DNA of 64,000 bases from Chlamydomonas reinhardtii (GCF_000002595.2 NC_057007.1:2332627-2396626); one strand, 5' to 3'; shown: positions 1-12,334, counted from the first letter of the stretch. Numbers and translations: made by a program. The notes: generated by a model from the sequence alone, not told the origin.

Positions 1-2
1 CC

Positions 3-2375
3 GTCGCTTGGCCTGCTACTGCTGCTGATGCTGCTGCACTGCCGCCACAGCCACTCCACCGCCGCCTCCACCACCTGACCCACATCCGCCGTGCCAAGGC
101 TGCTGCCGCGCACCGGCTGCTGCTGCTGCTCCGGTCCTGCCTCGACCGCCGCACCAGCACCAGCACCAGCACCAGCACCAGCGTCAGGAGCAGAGCCCAG
201 AGCAGCGCATTTGCCACAAGCGTCTGATGCGGCCCTGATGCTGCCGCCTCCACCACCCGCACCACCAGCCGCTGCGGCCCTACGGCCACCACCACCGCCA
301 GGACCGCCAACAATGCCGCCGCCGCGAACGCCTCCATGCAGATCGTAGACGGCAACCGGCCTCCCAAGGAACTCCACACGTGCCGGTACGGCCCGCAGCA
401 GCCGTACCAGCGCCGTCGCCACGCCCACCCGCCGCCCATCACCGCTGTCCACCTGCAGCTCGCGCACCTCAACCTCCCGCGCCGCTGCCGCCAGCGCATC
501 CAGCGGCTGCCCCGCCGCCAGGCGCCGCGTGCTCACTGCGTCGTCGCAAAGCGCGCCGCAGCGCAGCCGCCGCAGCACCACCGGCCGCGCCGGCAACGGC
601 GCGCGTACCACCAGCTCCGCCACCGCCGCCAGTTGCATGGGCGTCAGGCTCCCGCTGCCGTCACCGCCACCAGCAGCAGCAGCCGCCGCCGCCGCCGCGC
701 CCTCGTCACCGCCGGCCGCGGCGGCGCCGCCTTGCATGGCAGCAGCAGCCCTGGAATGCGTGGAATCGTAACTGTGATTGCTGCTGCCTTCGTAACTCTC
801 AACGCCACGGCCATCGCTGCCGCTCGCCGCCACCTCCACCTCTTCGAGCTTGCCCGCCGCCAGGCGCAGCGTCACGCGGTCCGGCAGTAGCAGCCCCCTG
901 CAGCGGCTGTAGCACAGTTCCAGAACCTCCACGGACGGCTGTAGCGCCGCCCACAGCCCCGGCAGCGGCACTGGGCCGTTGCTGCTATTGCCACTGCCAA
1001 GGCCACCACCACCAGCAGCCCCGCCGCCATCCCCGCCTCCGCCTGCCCCGCCGCCACCTGGCGCCCAAAAGTCTCCGCCTCCACCCCCGCCTCCGCCTCC
1101 GCCCCCACCCCCGGCCGCCCCACCGCCTGCATCGTCTAGGCAGCAGCTCAGCCTCAGGCGCCTCAGGCACTGCAGGCTGGTGATGCCGGCCAGAGCCTTG
1201 TGGCGCAGCGCGTCGTGGTGCAGGTCCAGCTCCAGAGCCGTCAGGCTGCCGAAGAGGCTGTAGCTTTTACTGGCGGCACCGTCGTCCTCAGCACGGTGAA
1301 AGACTACCTTGCTCAGGGCCGCCGCGGCGGCGGCGCAGCCGAGCTTGAGGGTCGCCAGCTGCGGCAGCGCCAGTGCCGCCTGGCTCAGCGCCGACCGGGC
1401 CAGCCAGTCCGGCTCTCTAACCGCCAGCAGCTGTTGCGCCCGTTGCTGCTCCAGATGAAACAGGTGTAGGGCGGGCAGCGGCGGCGCCTGCTGCAGCGGC
1501 GGCAGCGCGGCGGCGGCGGGCCCGCCGCCCACCGCTCCCTCCATCTGACCCGCCGCCACCTGGGCCGCCGCCGCTGCCGCTGCGGCCGCTCCTTCCATGG
1601 TGCGGGTCATGGACTCGGGAGAGAGGCGCGAGAGGTCGAGCTCTTGCAGGCCTGGCAGGCGGCGCGCGAGCGACATCATCACGGCGTGTAGCGTGCGCGT
1701 GGAGGCCCAGCCGCCGCTGGTGTAACCGTAGCCGTAGCCGCCGCCGTATCCAGCAGTAGCAGCAGCGACGGCAGTGGCGTTATGAGCGCTGCTGGAAGCG
1801 GTGGCTACTGCGGTGGCGGCTGCGCCGGCGGCTGAGGGGTAGACGACCAGGGTACGGATGCGGCCGCGGAGCTCGGCGCTCACGCCCTCAATCACCAGCC
1901 AAAGGCGCCCCTGCAGCCGCAAGTCGCCGTCGCCGCCGCGGCGGCGGCCGCCGCTACCGCGGCTAACACCGTGTCTAGCACCAGTGACGGAGTCGGCGCC
2001 GGCGAGCGAGTAGTCGGCTGCTGCGATGTGGTGGGAGGGGTCCCACACCAGCCGCACGCGCAGGCAGCGGCAGCGCGGGAAGCGAGCGAGCGGCGAGCGC
2101 TGCCCGGGCAGCCTTGTGGCCTCGATCTGGGAGGAGAGCGACAGCGTCACATCGCGCATGCTGCCGTCGATCACGAGCCGGAGCTCGCGGGACGCGAGCC
2201 GCGCCGCGGCGAGGCTGCGCATGTCCCGTCGTAAACCGTCCACCATCGCGTCCAGCGTGCGCACGTCCAGCTGACGCAGCACATCTAGGAGTGTTGGTTC
2301 TGGCTGGTCGTGAACTTGTACGCTGCGCTCGCTGAAGGAACCACGGTCGGACGTTGCGTTTGCGTTGAGCGCCAT
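3..2375 (-). CDS. F-box-like / leucine-rich repeat protein A (partial, runs off the left edge)
   Basis: An uninterrupted minus-strand reading frame starts at the ATG at 2375 and stays open to the window edge, giving about 791 residues with no stop. Residues ~28-75 form an F-box-like helical block (LLDVLRQLDVRTLDAMVDGL, then ARLASRELRLVIDG) alignable with the N-termini of the next two genes. Leucine-rich stretches follow (LPGLQELDLSRL; LRRLRLSCCLDD), separated by long Ala/Gly runs. By family analogy it could be a substrate receptor of an SCF-type ubiquitin ligase, but the F-box match is weak and judged by eye. It lies downstream of and parallel to gene B, 370 bp beyond B's stop. The C-terminus is not in the window, and further introns to the left cannot be excluded. 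Confidence 0.72.
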   Translation of the reverse strand, partial: MALNANATSDRGSFSERSVQVHDQPEPTLLDVLRQLDVRTLDAMVDGLRRDMRSLAAARLASRELRLVIDGSMRDVTLSLSSQIEATRLPGQRSPLARFPRCRCLRVRLVWDPSHHIAAADYSLAGADSVTGARHGVSRGSGGRRRGGDGDLRLQGRLWLVIEGVSAELRGRIRTLVVYPSAAGAAATAVATASSSAHNATAVAAATAGYGGGYGYGYTSGGWASTRTLHAVMMSLARRLPGLQELDLSRLSPESMTRTMEGAAAAAAAAAQVAAGQMEGAVGGGPAAAALPPLQQAPPLPALHLFHLEQQRAQQLLAVREPDWLARSALSQAALALPQLATLKLGCAAAAAALSKVVFHRAEDDGAASKSYSLFGSLTALELDLHHDALRHKALAGITSLQCLRRLRLSCCLDDAGGGAAGGGGGGGGGGGGGDFWAPGGGGAGGGGDGGGAAGGGGLGSGNSSNGPVPLPGLWAALQPSVEVLELCYSRCRGLLLPDRVTLRLAAGKLEEVEVAASGSDGRGVESYEGSSNHSYDSTHSRAAAAMQGGAAAAGGDEGAAAAAAAAAGGGDGSGSLTPMQLAAVAELVVRAPLPARPVVLRRLRCGALCDDAVSTRRLAAGQPLDALAAAAREVEVRELQVDSGDGRRVGVATALVRLLRAVPARVEFLGRPVAVYDLHGGVRGGGIVGGPGGGGGRRAAAAGGAGGGGGSIRAASDACGKCAALGSAPDAGAGAGAGAGAAVEAGPEQQQQPVRGSSLGTADVGQVVEAAVEWLWRQCSSISSSSRPSD

Positions 2376-2745
2376 GACAACTTCAGCTGGCCTCTTGATT
2401 GCGCAGCTGTGGCTGTGGTGTTCACACCAATGTGCATGTACGTAAATTATAAGAAGTACAGTCCAGAAGCACTAACACGGTATTCTTAAGCGGTGAACAG
2501 CGTCGGCAAGTGTAAGGGCTACGATGCTGGCTACGATGCATTCCAGCAAATAAATCATGCACAAGTAGCATGAATAAAATTGCCTCAGCTTCGCGATTGG
2601 AAGGAAGCCACCTCAGCAACTGCCCGTGCGCCGGGACTCGGCGCTACCCATCTTACCCTCGCGCTTTAGCCTTTAGGGCGCTTCTAGACCACTTGGTAGT
2701 CCATGAACAGTCCCCGGCCAGGAATATACGCAGCCTGCACGGCCA

Positions 2746-5700
2746 TCACACATACGCGACCTCGGGCATCAGCGCACACGCCTCCTCCGCCGCCCGCAGC
2801 AGCCGGTCCAGCCCCTCTTCCTGCCACGGCGCCCACGCACCTCTGCTGGAGCTGCGGGCATTGCCATCACTTATGCAGGCGCTACTGCCGCCGCTGCGAC
2901 AGCTACTGCCGCCACCAGCATCCGCAGCAGCAACCGCCGCACGGGCGCACGCCCCCACCGCCGCGGGCCGCCTGTCCCACAGCTCCGCCTCCGCCTCTGC
3001 CTCCTGCTCGTCCTGCTGATGCCAATAATGTGCCCAAGCACCCCACCACTCCTGCAACACCTGTGACGTCGGAGGATGCGATGGGCGGGGTGCATTCGGC
3101 CCACAAGGCTCTCAAGCAAGAGACAGCAATAGCCCGAGCAAGCTGGGGCCAGCGGCCACCGCTGCCGCAATGCTCTCGCATTAGTCCCATGGCAAAAGGA
3201 AGCTAACTGGGCTCGGCTCTATCATTCACACCTCCAGCCGTACAAGGCACGCGTACAAGGCCACGACAGCCCACGCCAGCAGCGAGTCACAGGTGCGCCA
3301 CATTACACAGAACACGCGCACGCCTTGTGCACACTCATTCTCCTAGCCCTCGCCCTCGCCCTCGCCCCCTCTTCACTCGCACTCACCGCTTGCAGGGATG
3401 CCGCCAGACACGCGTGGATGTCCATGCCACCGACGGTCCCGTCACAGAGGCAGAACACTTCAGCGGCGCCGCCACCACCCCTGGCGACACCACCGTCTCC
3501 GCCTCCGCTTTTGCCACCGCCGCCGCCACTTCCAAGCCGCCCCGACGTGCCGCTCGGCTGCATGTGGCAGCCACCGCCACCGCCACCTGCCGGTGTGGGG
3601 AAATTGGAGGCCGCAGCGGTTGAGATCGGCGGCGGCGACAGCAGCCGCGTGCAGCGGTCCGCCGCCATTCCGGCACCGCCACAGTTGTTGCCGCCGCCAC
3701 CACAGCCACCGCCGCCACCGCAGTAGCTGCTGCCGAGCGCGTCCGCCACTGCCTTTGCCGCCCACCGCCCCGCCGGCAGACACACGCCTCCCGCAGGCGG
3801 TATGTGTGGCGCCGGCGCCGGCGGTCGCGGCGCCGTTGGCGAGCCGCCCTCGCCTTCGCCTTTGCCTTCTTCTTTGCCTTTGCCTTCGCCAGCACCCTTG
3901 AGCCCCACATCCCCATCATCTGCTGTGTCCACTAGCACCTGCAGCAGCAGCAGCAGCGGCGCGCCGTCCGCCACTGCTCCCCCCTGAAGCGCCACACAGC
4001 TTCTGCCTCTGCCGCTGCCGCCACCACGCCCACCGCCTCTGCCACAAGCCACACCATCAGTGTCGGGTAGGGGCAGCGCAGCAGCAGCGTCCGCACGGAC
4101 ACGCCACTCCACCGCCTCCGCTGCCGTGTTGCGACCCACCGGGTCGCTGCGGACAGGGTCAGAGCTGAAGCCCGCGCCGTCGCGCTGCTGGCAACGACGG
4201 CGGCGCCGCTGCTGCCGCCTCCGGGCCAGCTCCATGTCGAGACCGCGCAGCCACGCAGACAGCGCCCCAGGCGACGCCAGCGCCGGCATCGCGGCGGTCG
4301 CGCCAGCACCAGCAGCGCCACCGCCAGCACCACCACCGCCAGCAGCAGCACTGCCACTGCCACCACCGCCGCTGCCATCGCCGCTGCGGCGGCAGTCGCT
4401 GCACCCACCATCACAGCAGCTGCTTGGAACCAGCACCAGCAGCAGCACCCGGTGCAGGCCCCCTGGCGCATCCCTGCCGGACGGCTGCGGCTGCTGCTGC
4501 GGCTGCTGCTGCTTGGGTGGCGCTGCTGCCCCCAACACTGCCGCCGCCGGCCCCGCCGCCGCCGGCACTGCCGCCGCCGCCGCCGCCGCCGTCACTACTG
4601 TATTCCCCGCCCCGTGCACGTGGGCCATGCCCGCTGCCGCTGCCGTGGCCGCGGCCGCCTCCGCAGCAACAGCTGCAGTACCCATGCTCAACAGCCGGTG
4701 CGCCACGGCGCACCAGGTCTCCCGGCCGCCGGCACCTGCATCCCGGCCCGCGGCCTCCAGACCCACCCATGCCCCCTCCTGCCGCTGCAGGCGCCGCACC
4801 CCCATCAAGGCTCCAGGCACTTGCCTCATCGGCAGCCGCGGCGGCCCTGGCGGCGACTGTGAAGGCGGTGGCGGCAGCAGAGCCGGCGGCGGCCACAGTT
4901 CCAAATCCAAGCTCACCGTCACACTGCCGTTACCGTACACGCCCAACCGCCGCTGCTGCTGCTGCTCCTCCTCCGCTTCCCCGTGCTGCAGCGGCGGCTG
5001 TAGCGGCGGGAGCAGTAGCTCTTGCGGCGGCTCCTGCGGCGGCTCCTGCGGCAGCTCCTGCGGCGGCTCCTGCGGCGGCTCCTGCTGGGGGTGGCGCCGT
5101 GCCGCCGCCGTGGTGCGGAGGCGCAGCCTGTGCGGCAGCGCGGCCAGGGCCCGCGGCAGCAGGTCCAGCAGGGGCTGGGTGCCGGCGGCGGGGCACACGG
5201 GCCGCCCGCCGCCGAAGCAGTAGTGCACCGTGAGCTCGCCCACCTCCAGTTCCATCTGCTGGGGAGGCGCATCCGGCGCCAGCTCCCCAGCCGGTTCCGT
5301 CCCGTCAGCAGCACCCACGGCCATGGCAAAGCTCGCACAGCAGCGCTGGCGGCTGCTGCTGACGCTGCCAGGCTGTAGCAGCGGCTGCAGCAGCTGCTGC
5401 AGCTGGCGGCGGGCGGCGCTGGGCGACAGCACGTGCAGCCGCTCCAGCCGCAGCCGCCGGATGCGCGGCGGCGGCAGTCTCGGGCACCTGGACGCGCCTT
5501 GCTGCCCACACCCAACGCCACAGCCGCCACTGCCGGCGCTACTACCACCAATGCCACATTCGCTATCATGGCTGCCGCCGCCGCCGCTGCTACTGCCGCC
5601 GCCACTGCCGCCACTGCCAACCCGCCGTGCGCCGCCGCCGGGGCCCTCTGGCGAGGCGAGTGCCGCCAGCCACCCCGCTGCCGGCCCCTGCTGCGGCTGA

Positions 5701-8027
5701 GTCAGCGCCTCCAGCTCCAGCTCCCCCGTCAGGGTCACGGCGAGGCCGCACCTGCGTGGATCCACGGATCCCGTCACTGGTGTGCACGGCCGCTGCTGCT
5801 TCTGCTGCTGCTGCTGCTCCTCCTGCGACGGCGCGATTATGGTTGCGGCCGGCGGGGGAAGCACCTCCACCTCTATGCCCAGCGGCGGCGCCAGCGGCAG
5901 CCGCGTTACGGCCCCGGGTGTGCAACATGGGCAGCGGCAGTAGCAGCAACCGCAGCTGTAGCAGCCGACCCCGGTGCAGCCGCCGTCATAGTTCCAGCAG
6001 CAGCCTTGCGGCGGCGCCAGCCGGTGGCGACAGGAGGTGGCTGCGCCTCCGGTCTGAACGGCGCTGCAAACACCGAACGAGCTGCTTCTTTCGTCAGCAC
6101 CACCACTGCCGCCACTGCCGCCGCAGGATTCGCTGCAGCGGCGGCCCACACGCAGACAGCGCAGGGTAGCCGGCAGGCGGCCGGCACTGAAAGCCGCCAG
6201 CAGCGCACGTGTGGGCCGGGTGTCATGTGAGGGTGTGGGCCCGCCGCCGCCTCCCCAACTGCCGCCGCCGCCCCAACTGCCGGTGCCGCCGGGAGCAACA
6301 TCCCCCAGCCCCAGACCGTAGTCATAATCACATTCAGAGTCTTCGTTATGGCTGCTACTGGTGTCACTGCTTTCATCACCGCTCGCCGGGCTGTCAACAA
6401 ACCTATCATCAGCGCTGCCCAGTACCTCAGCGCTGCCCAGTTGCCCTGGCGAACCGTACGTGTCCGCATCATCCGTATCGCCCCAGCCGCCGCCAAGGCA
6501 GCAGCTGCTGCTGCTGCTGCAGGCGCCCAGCCGTTGCTCCTCCGCAAAGTCATACAGCGTCAGTACACGCAGCCGTCGTAGCCGCCGCACCGAGGCCAGG
6601 ACCGCCCGCCACAGCCAGGGCTGTAGCTCGTCAGCCCATTGCAGCGCGCAGCGGCAGTAGCAGCTAGTTCTGCTGACATTGCCGCCGCCAGCGCCACTGC
6701 CGCCGCCACCGCCGTAGCCACCTCTTGCCGCAGCGCCAGCACGTCCACCAGGCGCAGTCGCAGCAGCTGCACCCGGCACCGCATCGGCAGTAGCTGTTAC
6801 CATGGCCACTGTAGCTGCAGCTGCTGCTCCTGCTACCGCTGCTACTGCCGCCGGCGGCGCCGCCTCCAGCTCCTGCAGGCTGCCGCTCAGCGCCTCCACC
6901 CCCGGCACCGCCACCAGACCAGGCAGCCGCAGCACCGCCAGACCGGGCGCCGCCGCCGCCAGCGCCCCGTACCACTGCCGCTGCCGCTGCTGCACTTGCC
7001 ACTGGTGGCGGCGGCGGAGCTGCTGCTGCTGCTGCTGTTGCTGCACTTGCCACTGGCGGCGGTGCTGCTGCGTCTGTACCGCCGGCACCTGGTGCCGCCG
7101 CCGCCATGGCTCTCCATCCACAGCAGCTGCTGCGGTTGCGGCTGCTAACGTGACGTGCGATTGCCGCCCTGGAGCGTCAGGGGAAACCGGTGGTTCGGCT
7201 GATGACGGCGGCCGCGGCTCGGGCGGGGCCGCAGCTTGCAGGGGCTGTTGGAAGAGGGACAGCGGCCACCACGGCACGCCGCGCAGGTCCAGCACCCGCA
7301 GCGCGAGGAAGCGGCAGCGGGGGCTGCAGCTGGTCAGCGCTTAGCATGCCGGCAGCAGCGGCGGCGTGGGTGCGGGCGTTACTGGGGGCCGCGGCGGCGG
7401 CGGCAGCACTAGCGCGAGTGGCAGCGGCAGCTGCCGGCGTGCGTCAGTTGGCGTGCACGTTGGGCTGTAGAAGTTGCAGCTACAAGCACTGCCGCTATTG
7501 CCCCTGCTACTGCCCCTGCTACTGCCACTGCTGCAGCTGCGGCTGCCGTGGGGATGCCCGCACCCCGCCGGGTTCTCCTGCAGCAGGAGTGACGGTGGTG
7601 TCTGTTCCCCCTGCGGCGCCCGCCGACTATCCGTTGTCGCCGGTGAGGCGTGTGCCGACAGACCCACAGCCAGGCACTCCAGCCGCGGCAGCCGGCTCAG
7701 CAGCCGCTGCGTAAGCGGCAGTGGTATTGCGCCGTCGTAGGAGCGGCCGCGGTGCGTAAGCGATGTCTCGGGAGTCCCGAGCAGAAGCAGGCTCGCGGCC
7801 TCGGACTGCGGGCCCAGTGCGAGCTGCGCCGCTCGGACGCCGCCGTCGACAGCATCTCGCATGTCGCGACAAGCTAGCCTTGCGGAGCTGACGCTGCCGG
7901 ATGCGTCCAGGCGCGCCCACAGCCCCGCCAGGAAATCCGCGTCGACATGCCGGACGAGGTTGCTAAGTTGACCTGCCCCGGCCTCGGTCAAGATGCCCTG
8001 GCTACTATTGCTATATTGCGAGCTCAT
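2746..8027 (-). CDS. F-box-like / leucine-rich repeat protein B
   Basis: The start is the ATG at 8027. Exon 1 carries the F-box-like block (LVRHVDADFLAGLWARLD, then ARLACRDMRDAVDGGV). A large exon of about 3.9 kb (3387 to about 7330) encodes over 1,300 residues of Leu-rich segments (FLALRVLDLRGVPWW; LRRLRVLTLYDF) between Gln, Gly and Ala runs. A GTGAGT donor at 3386 and a CAG acceptor ending at 3061 join it in phase to the last exon, 2746-3060 (begins VLQEWWGAWAHYW, ends LMPEVAYV). An in-frame TAA at 7341-7343 separates exon 1 from the large exon. I read it as intronic, because gene C has an intron at the equivalent place. Acceptors exist at 7330 or 7324, and a donor at 7458 (GTGCAC) would fit phase, but the junction is not settled. 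A broken gene is the alternative. Function is inferred only from the F-box/LRR resemblance. Confidence 0.7.
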
Positions 8028-8752
8028 AGGGTTAGATAATATGGTGACGATTCGTGCAGGCTGGGGGAATAAAACTTTCGGGAGCGAGCTGTTGCTTGTT
8101 GATCAAGGTATCACAGGTCGACTGTTCGTTAATCAGAGTAAAAACTGCTAAGGTGGTATGTTTTGAGGCGAGCTTTGGGACTTGAGACAAGTGAAACGGG
8201 CTTGCGGCCCCCGGGCCCCCCCTCGTTGGATCCAGCGCCACTCACACGGCACGCCACGCTGCCCGCCTGCGCCGCGCTGCCCGCCTGCTGATGGCTGGCT
8301 TGGATCCCTCATTTTGCTGCATTATTGGAACACAACGCAGCAATACCGTGACCAAACCCCTCATTCCCGGCCCCGACTCGCCCAGAGCTTGGCCGTGAGC
8401 TTGGCCCGAGTGTCCCGAGCGATGCCATGCACGCTAGCTACTGCAACTGTTGCAAGCAGCATATTGAAGATTCATTTATAAATGTGAGCTCCCTTGAAGA
8501 TTACTGCGGAGCCTAGCCACCAACTTTCTATATTTTCACCTCGACCTCGCGAGCCTGAAAGCGCTCTGCAAAGCAACGCACATACATTTTCTACACTGGA
8601 TATTCCACAGCTGCATCGTCAAGCAGCTCAGGCGAGACGGCGCGGACTCTACAGGTCAGCGACCAGCCCTAGAGTGGCCCCGCCCGGGCTCCGCACAGTC
8701 GAAACACCACACTCGCCCAGCCCAGCCCAGCCCCTGCCGCCTCTAAAGCACC
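8028..8752. promoter_or_regulatory. Divergent intergenic region between F-box/LRR genes B and C
   Basis: These 725 bp separate the start of gene B (minus) from that of gene C (plus), so the region must hold both promoters. Base composition is visibly less GC-rich than the flanking exons. I found no convincing coding exon and no clear core-promoter element that I would name. Confidence 0.5.
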
Positions 8753-11367
8753 ATGGACCCATCCCCCACCGCTGCCTTGGTGCACCCACCCCTGCCACCG
8801 CCTTCTCAGCCCCCCGCCTCGCCCTCCGCGGCCAACCCCGCCGCTGCCAGCACTGCCCCCTGCCTCGACGACGTCCTCCACGCCCTTGACTCCCCCTCCC
8901 GCGACCTGCTGTACCGACACCTGGCTGCCGCACACGCCGTACGCGCGGCCCGCGCCGCCTGCCGTACACTGCGTGACACGGTGGACGGCTGCGTACGGCG
9001 CGCCGCATTTGTCGTACGGCCGGCCGACCGGCGGCGGTGGGCGAGCCAGGGGCAGCTGTCCACGCCATTGGTGCGCTGGCGCCGTTGCCGTGACCTCACG
9101 ATCACGTTGGCGCTGGACGAGGAGGCGTACGGCAATGGGGCCGCTGTTGTTGCGGCCGCGAGTGGAGGAGCCGGAGGTTGGGGCGGAGGCGGAGGAGCTG
9201 AAAGAGGCTGGGGAGGAGGAGGAGGCTGGGGAGGAGGAGGAGGCTGGGGTGGAGGAGGAGGCGGCGCCTACACGTGCCTCAACCTCGCTGGGCTGTGGGT
9301 GCTGCCGCTGGTGAGCAGCGCGGCGGCTGCAGCACCTGTCGCCGCTGCTACAGCCACTACAGCCACTGCAACCACTACAACCAGCGCCGGCGCAACGGCG
9401 GCCGCAGGCGTGGCGCCGTTTGCGGGCAGCCCGGCGGGCACGGCACGCCCCGCAGCTGCCGGCGCTGTCGCCGCCGCCCCTCTGGGCCACGTGTCCCGGC
9501 TGGTGCTGCGCAGTGCGGACTGGTGGGCGTCGTACGGCCCCCCGGACGTACACGACTACCTGCCGCTGGTGGGGGATGGGGTGTAGGAATGGGGTTCGGA
9601 TTGGCAGTCCTGCGGTTAGGCTAGGTTTGGATGCTTAGGCCCTTGGGTGCTTGGGTGCTGGGTGTTGGGGTGGTGCGGGCCGTAGTAGCCGCCGTTCAAG
9701 GCGCTAGTTGCGGACTCGGGGTTTCAGACGAGAGGCGAGGGGCGAGGGGCCGGTACGCAGCATTGCAGGATCCATAGGAAGGGGAGGCGAGTGCTGGTGC
9801 AAGCGGCGAGGGACCCCGTTGACGCAGAGCCATCTCCAAAACTCCAAGTTGCCTGTTGTACTAGCCAATCGCACGTCCTGTGTCCAGTGCTGATCATCCT
9901 CTCCAGCCCTCTTCCCAGTCCGTTCCCATCCAACCCCGCCACCGCATCACCTGCCACACATGGCCGTCCCCGCAGGTGTGTGCCCGGCTGCCTGGTCTGA
10001 CGGCTCTTGACCTGACCGGCCTCACGGAGGGATGGCCCGGCGACGCCGCCCGCCAGGCCGCCGTCTACGCCGCCCTGGCCGCCGCCTGCCCCGCCCTGAC
10101 AGACCTGTGCCTGCCGCACTGCTCCGCCGCGGAGGGGCTAGCGGGTGGCGGCACAGGGGCTGGCGGGCGGCGGGCGGCGGCGGCGGGCGCGGGAGCAGCA
10201 ACAGGCTCCGTACCAGAGCGCAGTGAGGCGGGCGAGGGTGCGGGTGCGGCCGGCGAGGCCTCGGCCGAGCATGCGGGTGCAGGTGCCGGTGCGGGTGCGG
10301 GTGCTGGTTGCGGCCTGGCAGCCAGCCTGACGCGGCTGGCGGTGCGGCGGCAGCCTCGAGACCACGACCGCTACCTGACGCGGCGCGCGGCGGCGGCGGT
10401 GGCGGCGCTGAGGCGGCTGGCGGCGCTGACGCTGTGTGACGTGGAGGACGCCATGGACGTGGGCCACCAGCCTCACTGCCCCGCCGGCGCAGGCGCCGGC
10501 ACAGGCGGCGGTGCCGAGGGCAGTTCCAATGGCTCCAAAGTTGGCTTCGGAGCAGGCGAAGGCGTTCGAGACGGCAGCAGCAGTAGCAGCAGCAGCAGTG
10601 GTGGCAGCGGCGGTATTGGTGGCTGCGGCGGCAGTATTGGTGGTGGCGGCGGCAGGTGGGACGTGCGGCGCGGCACAGGTGGCAGCGCCACGCTGTTCCT
10701 GTTGGCTTCGCTGCCGGCGGCGACGGAGACGGTGCGGCTGGTGCGGGTTGGCTTCGGCCGTGCGGGCGCAGGAGTGGGAACAGGAGCGGCGGCAAGGACT
10801 GTAGGGGCAGCAGCGCAGCAGCAGCCGCAGCTGCCGCCGGCAGTGGAGCTGCGACTGCGTGGGGGGCAGGTGTCGGAAGTGCGCGTGTGGTGGAGGCGCG
10901 GGCGGGGGCCATCGGCAAATGGGATGACGGGCGCTGCAGGAGCTTGCGGTTGTACTGCGTTGGGGCCGGGCTCCGAGGTGGGGGTGCAGGCGGAGGCGGT
11001 TGGGCCGCAGGCGGAAGAGGCATGGCTTGGGTCGTTGGGGGCGTTAGCAGCGCTGCTGGTTGGCAGTGGCCGATTGGCGCCGCGGCTGGCGGTGCTGGTG
11101 ATGGACGAAGTGGGAGAACCGCCAGAGGACTGGTGGTTGCAGAGTGGCGAGGAAGCGGAGGCGGGTGGAGGTGGTGGAAGGGGCGCAGGGCGTCATGCTA
11201 TAGAACGTGCTGGTGTGGCGGGCGTGCTGGGGGCGGCGACGGGGGAGGAGGGGCGGAAACGGCAGTGGCTGCAGTCGTCGCTGGCTAGAAGTCGTGGCGG
11301 GCTGCTGTATGAGCAGGCGCTTCGGGAGCTGCTGGACCGCTGTGAACGCGTGGTCCGCGAGGGGTGA
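8753..11367 (+). CDS. F-box-like / leucine-rich repeat protein C
   Basis: Two exons, 8753-9568 and 9976-11367, give 735 residues. The start ATG sits in a good context (CACCATGG). The N-terminal block (CLDDVLHALDSPSRDLLYRH, then ARAACRTLRDTVDGCVRR) matches those of genes A and B. Exon 2 opens with VCARLPGLTALDLTGL and continues with Leu-rich units (CPALTDLCLPHCS; RRLAALTLCDVED) and Gly/Ala runs. The protein ends with a short helical tail (YEQALRELLDRCERVVREG) resembling the last exon of gene B. The donor could be GTGGGG at 9569 or GTGTAG at 9581; both keep phase 0. It is transcribed away from gene B. A TGTAA signal lies about 145 bp after the stop. A role as ubiquitin-ligase adaptor is inference from the F-box-like block. 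Confidence 0.78.
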
Positions 11368-11510
11368 GGATCGTGCGGACGGGGGCTGTACGGGGGAGAT
11401 GCCTTCTGGGACCGTGTCAAAACCCGCACGCTCGCCCATGATTCCATGAGCTGCGCAGCCTGTGTTTGATTGCCCCAGTTAGCCTTCTGATAATTATAAA
11501 TGCGTGGTAC

Positions 11511-11515
11511 TGTAA
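11511..11515 (+). terminator. TGTAA poly(A) signal of gene C
   Basis: TGTAA is the usual polyadenylation signal in volvocine algae. This copy lies about 145 bp past the stop of the F-box/LRR gene C, in AT-richer sequence. Confidence 0.6.
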
Positions 11516-11743
11516 CCGAATACAATTGCTTTGAATCAAGGCTCGACAAGGCGCGGGGCAGTTACTACTGAACCAAACTTTGCAGCGCTGCTGTCTGCAA
11601 TTAAAGTCGTGTTTGCTATCAAATAAGAGCGTATACTACTACTTCTTTACACTTGCATCAGCTGTGGAAAAGCGCCAGGCGCGCAAAACAGAACTCATCG
11701 AAGGCTGGGGTTCACGGCGGTGGGGTAACACCAGACTGGCAAG
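11516..11743. other. Short intergenic stretch with promoter of the coiled-coil gene
   Basis: AT-richer sequence between the poly(A) signal of gene C and the first exon of the next gene on the same strand. No coding exon is recognisable. It presumably contains the promoter and 5' UTR of the downstream gene. Confidence 0.4.
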
Positions 11744-12298
11744 ATGACAACATCACAGGTATTTTGCTCGTAGTCATCCAGCTTGGAGTGCAGCGGCGCG
11801 AGGAGTTTCTTGCTGAAACGGCAAATACACATTCTGCAGGGCGAAGCGCTGTTGGCCAAATACCTTCACGACTCGCTTCGTACCATCGAGCAGACAGTCA
11901 GGAAAGCGGCACCAGCAGGCGCGCCGGCGGGCGCGTTGCCACGTTCCATCTCCACAGGGCGGGCCGACGGGCGGTGAGTCGTTGCCGCTCCGACCCTGAA
12001 GGCCCTACAACAAACTCCTGCGCGCACCGCGGTGCTGAATGACCGGCTTCATGCCGATCAGGGGTCACCTTTATAACAGGGTGGAATGACCAGGTCTAGG
12101 GGAGACCGCCGCGTGCCATGCAACTGAGCGAGCCCGGCGCACCACCGGTGTCGCATGGCCCCCATTCCCAAACATCAGCGCTGTATGCGGCCCCGAGTTC
12201 TCATCCCGCATTGTCGCCGGATGCACTGTGCCTCTGCACCCCAGGCGCGCGGCCACAGAGGTGTTGCTGCCCCGCGGAACTACCCGCTCGCTGGCGCC

Positions 12299-12334
<36 letters not shown>

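Noticed and set aside
4060-5223. Plus-strand open frame of 387 codons antisense to gene B
   Set aside because: High GC keeps all frames open here. The minus frame has Leu-rich repeats and a splice-supported end, whereas the plus frame is Ala/Pro/Arg/Ser with no recognisable domain.
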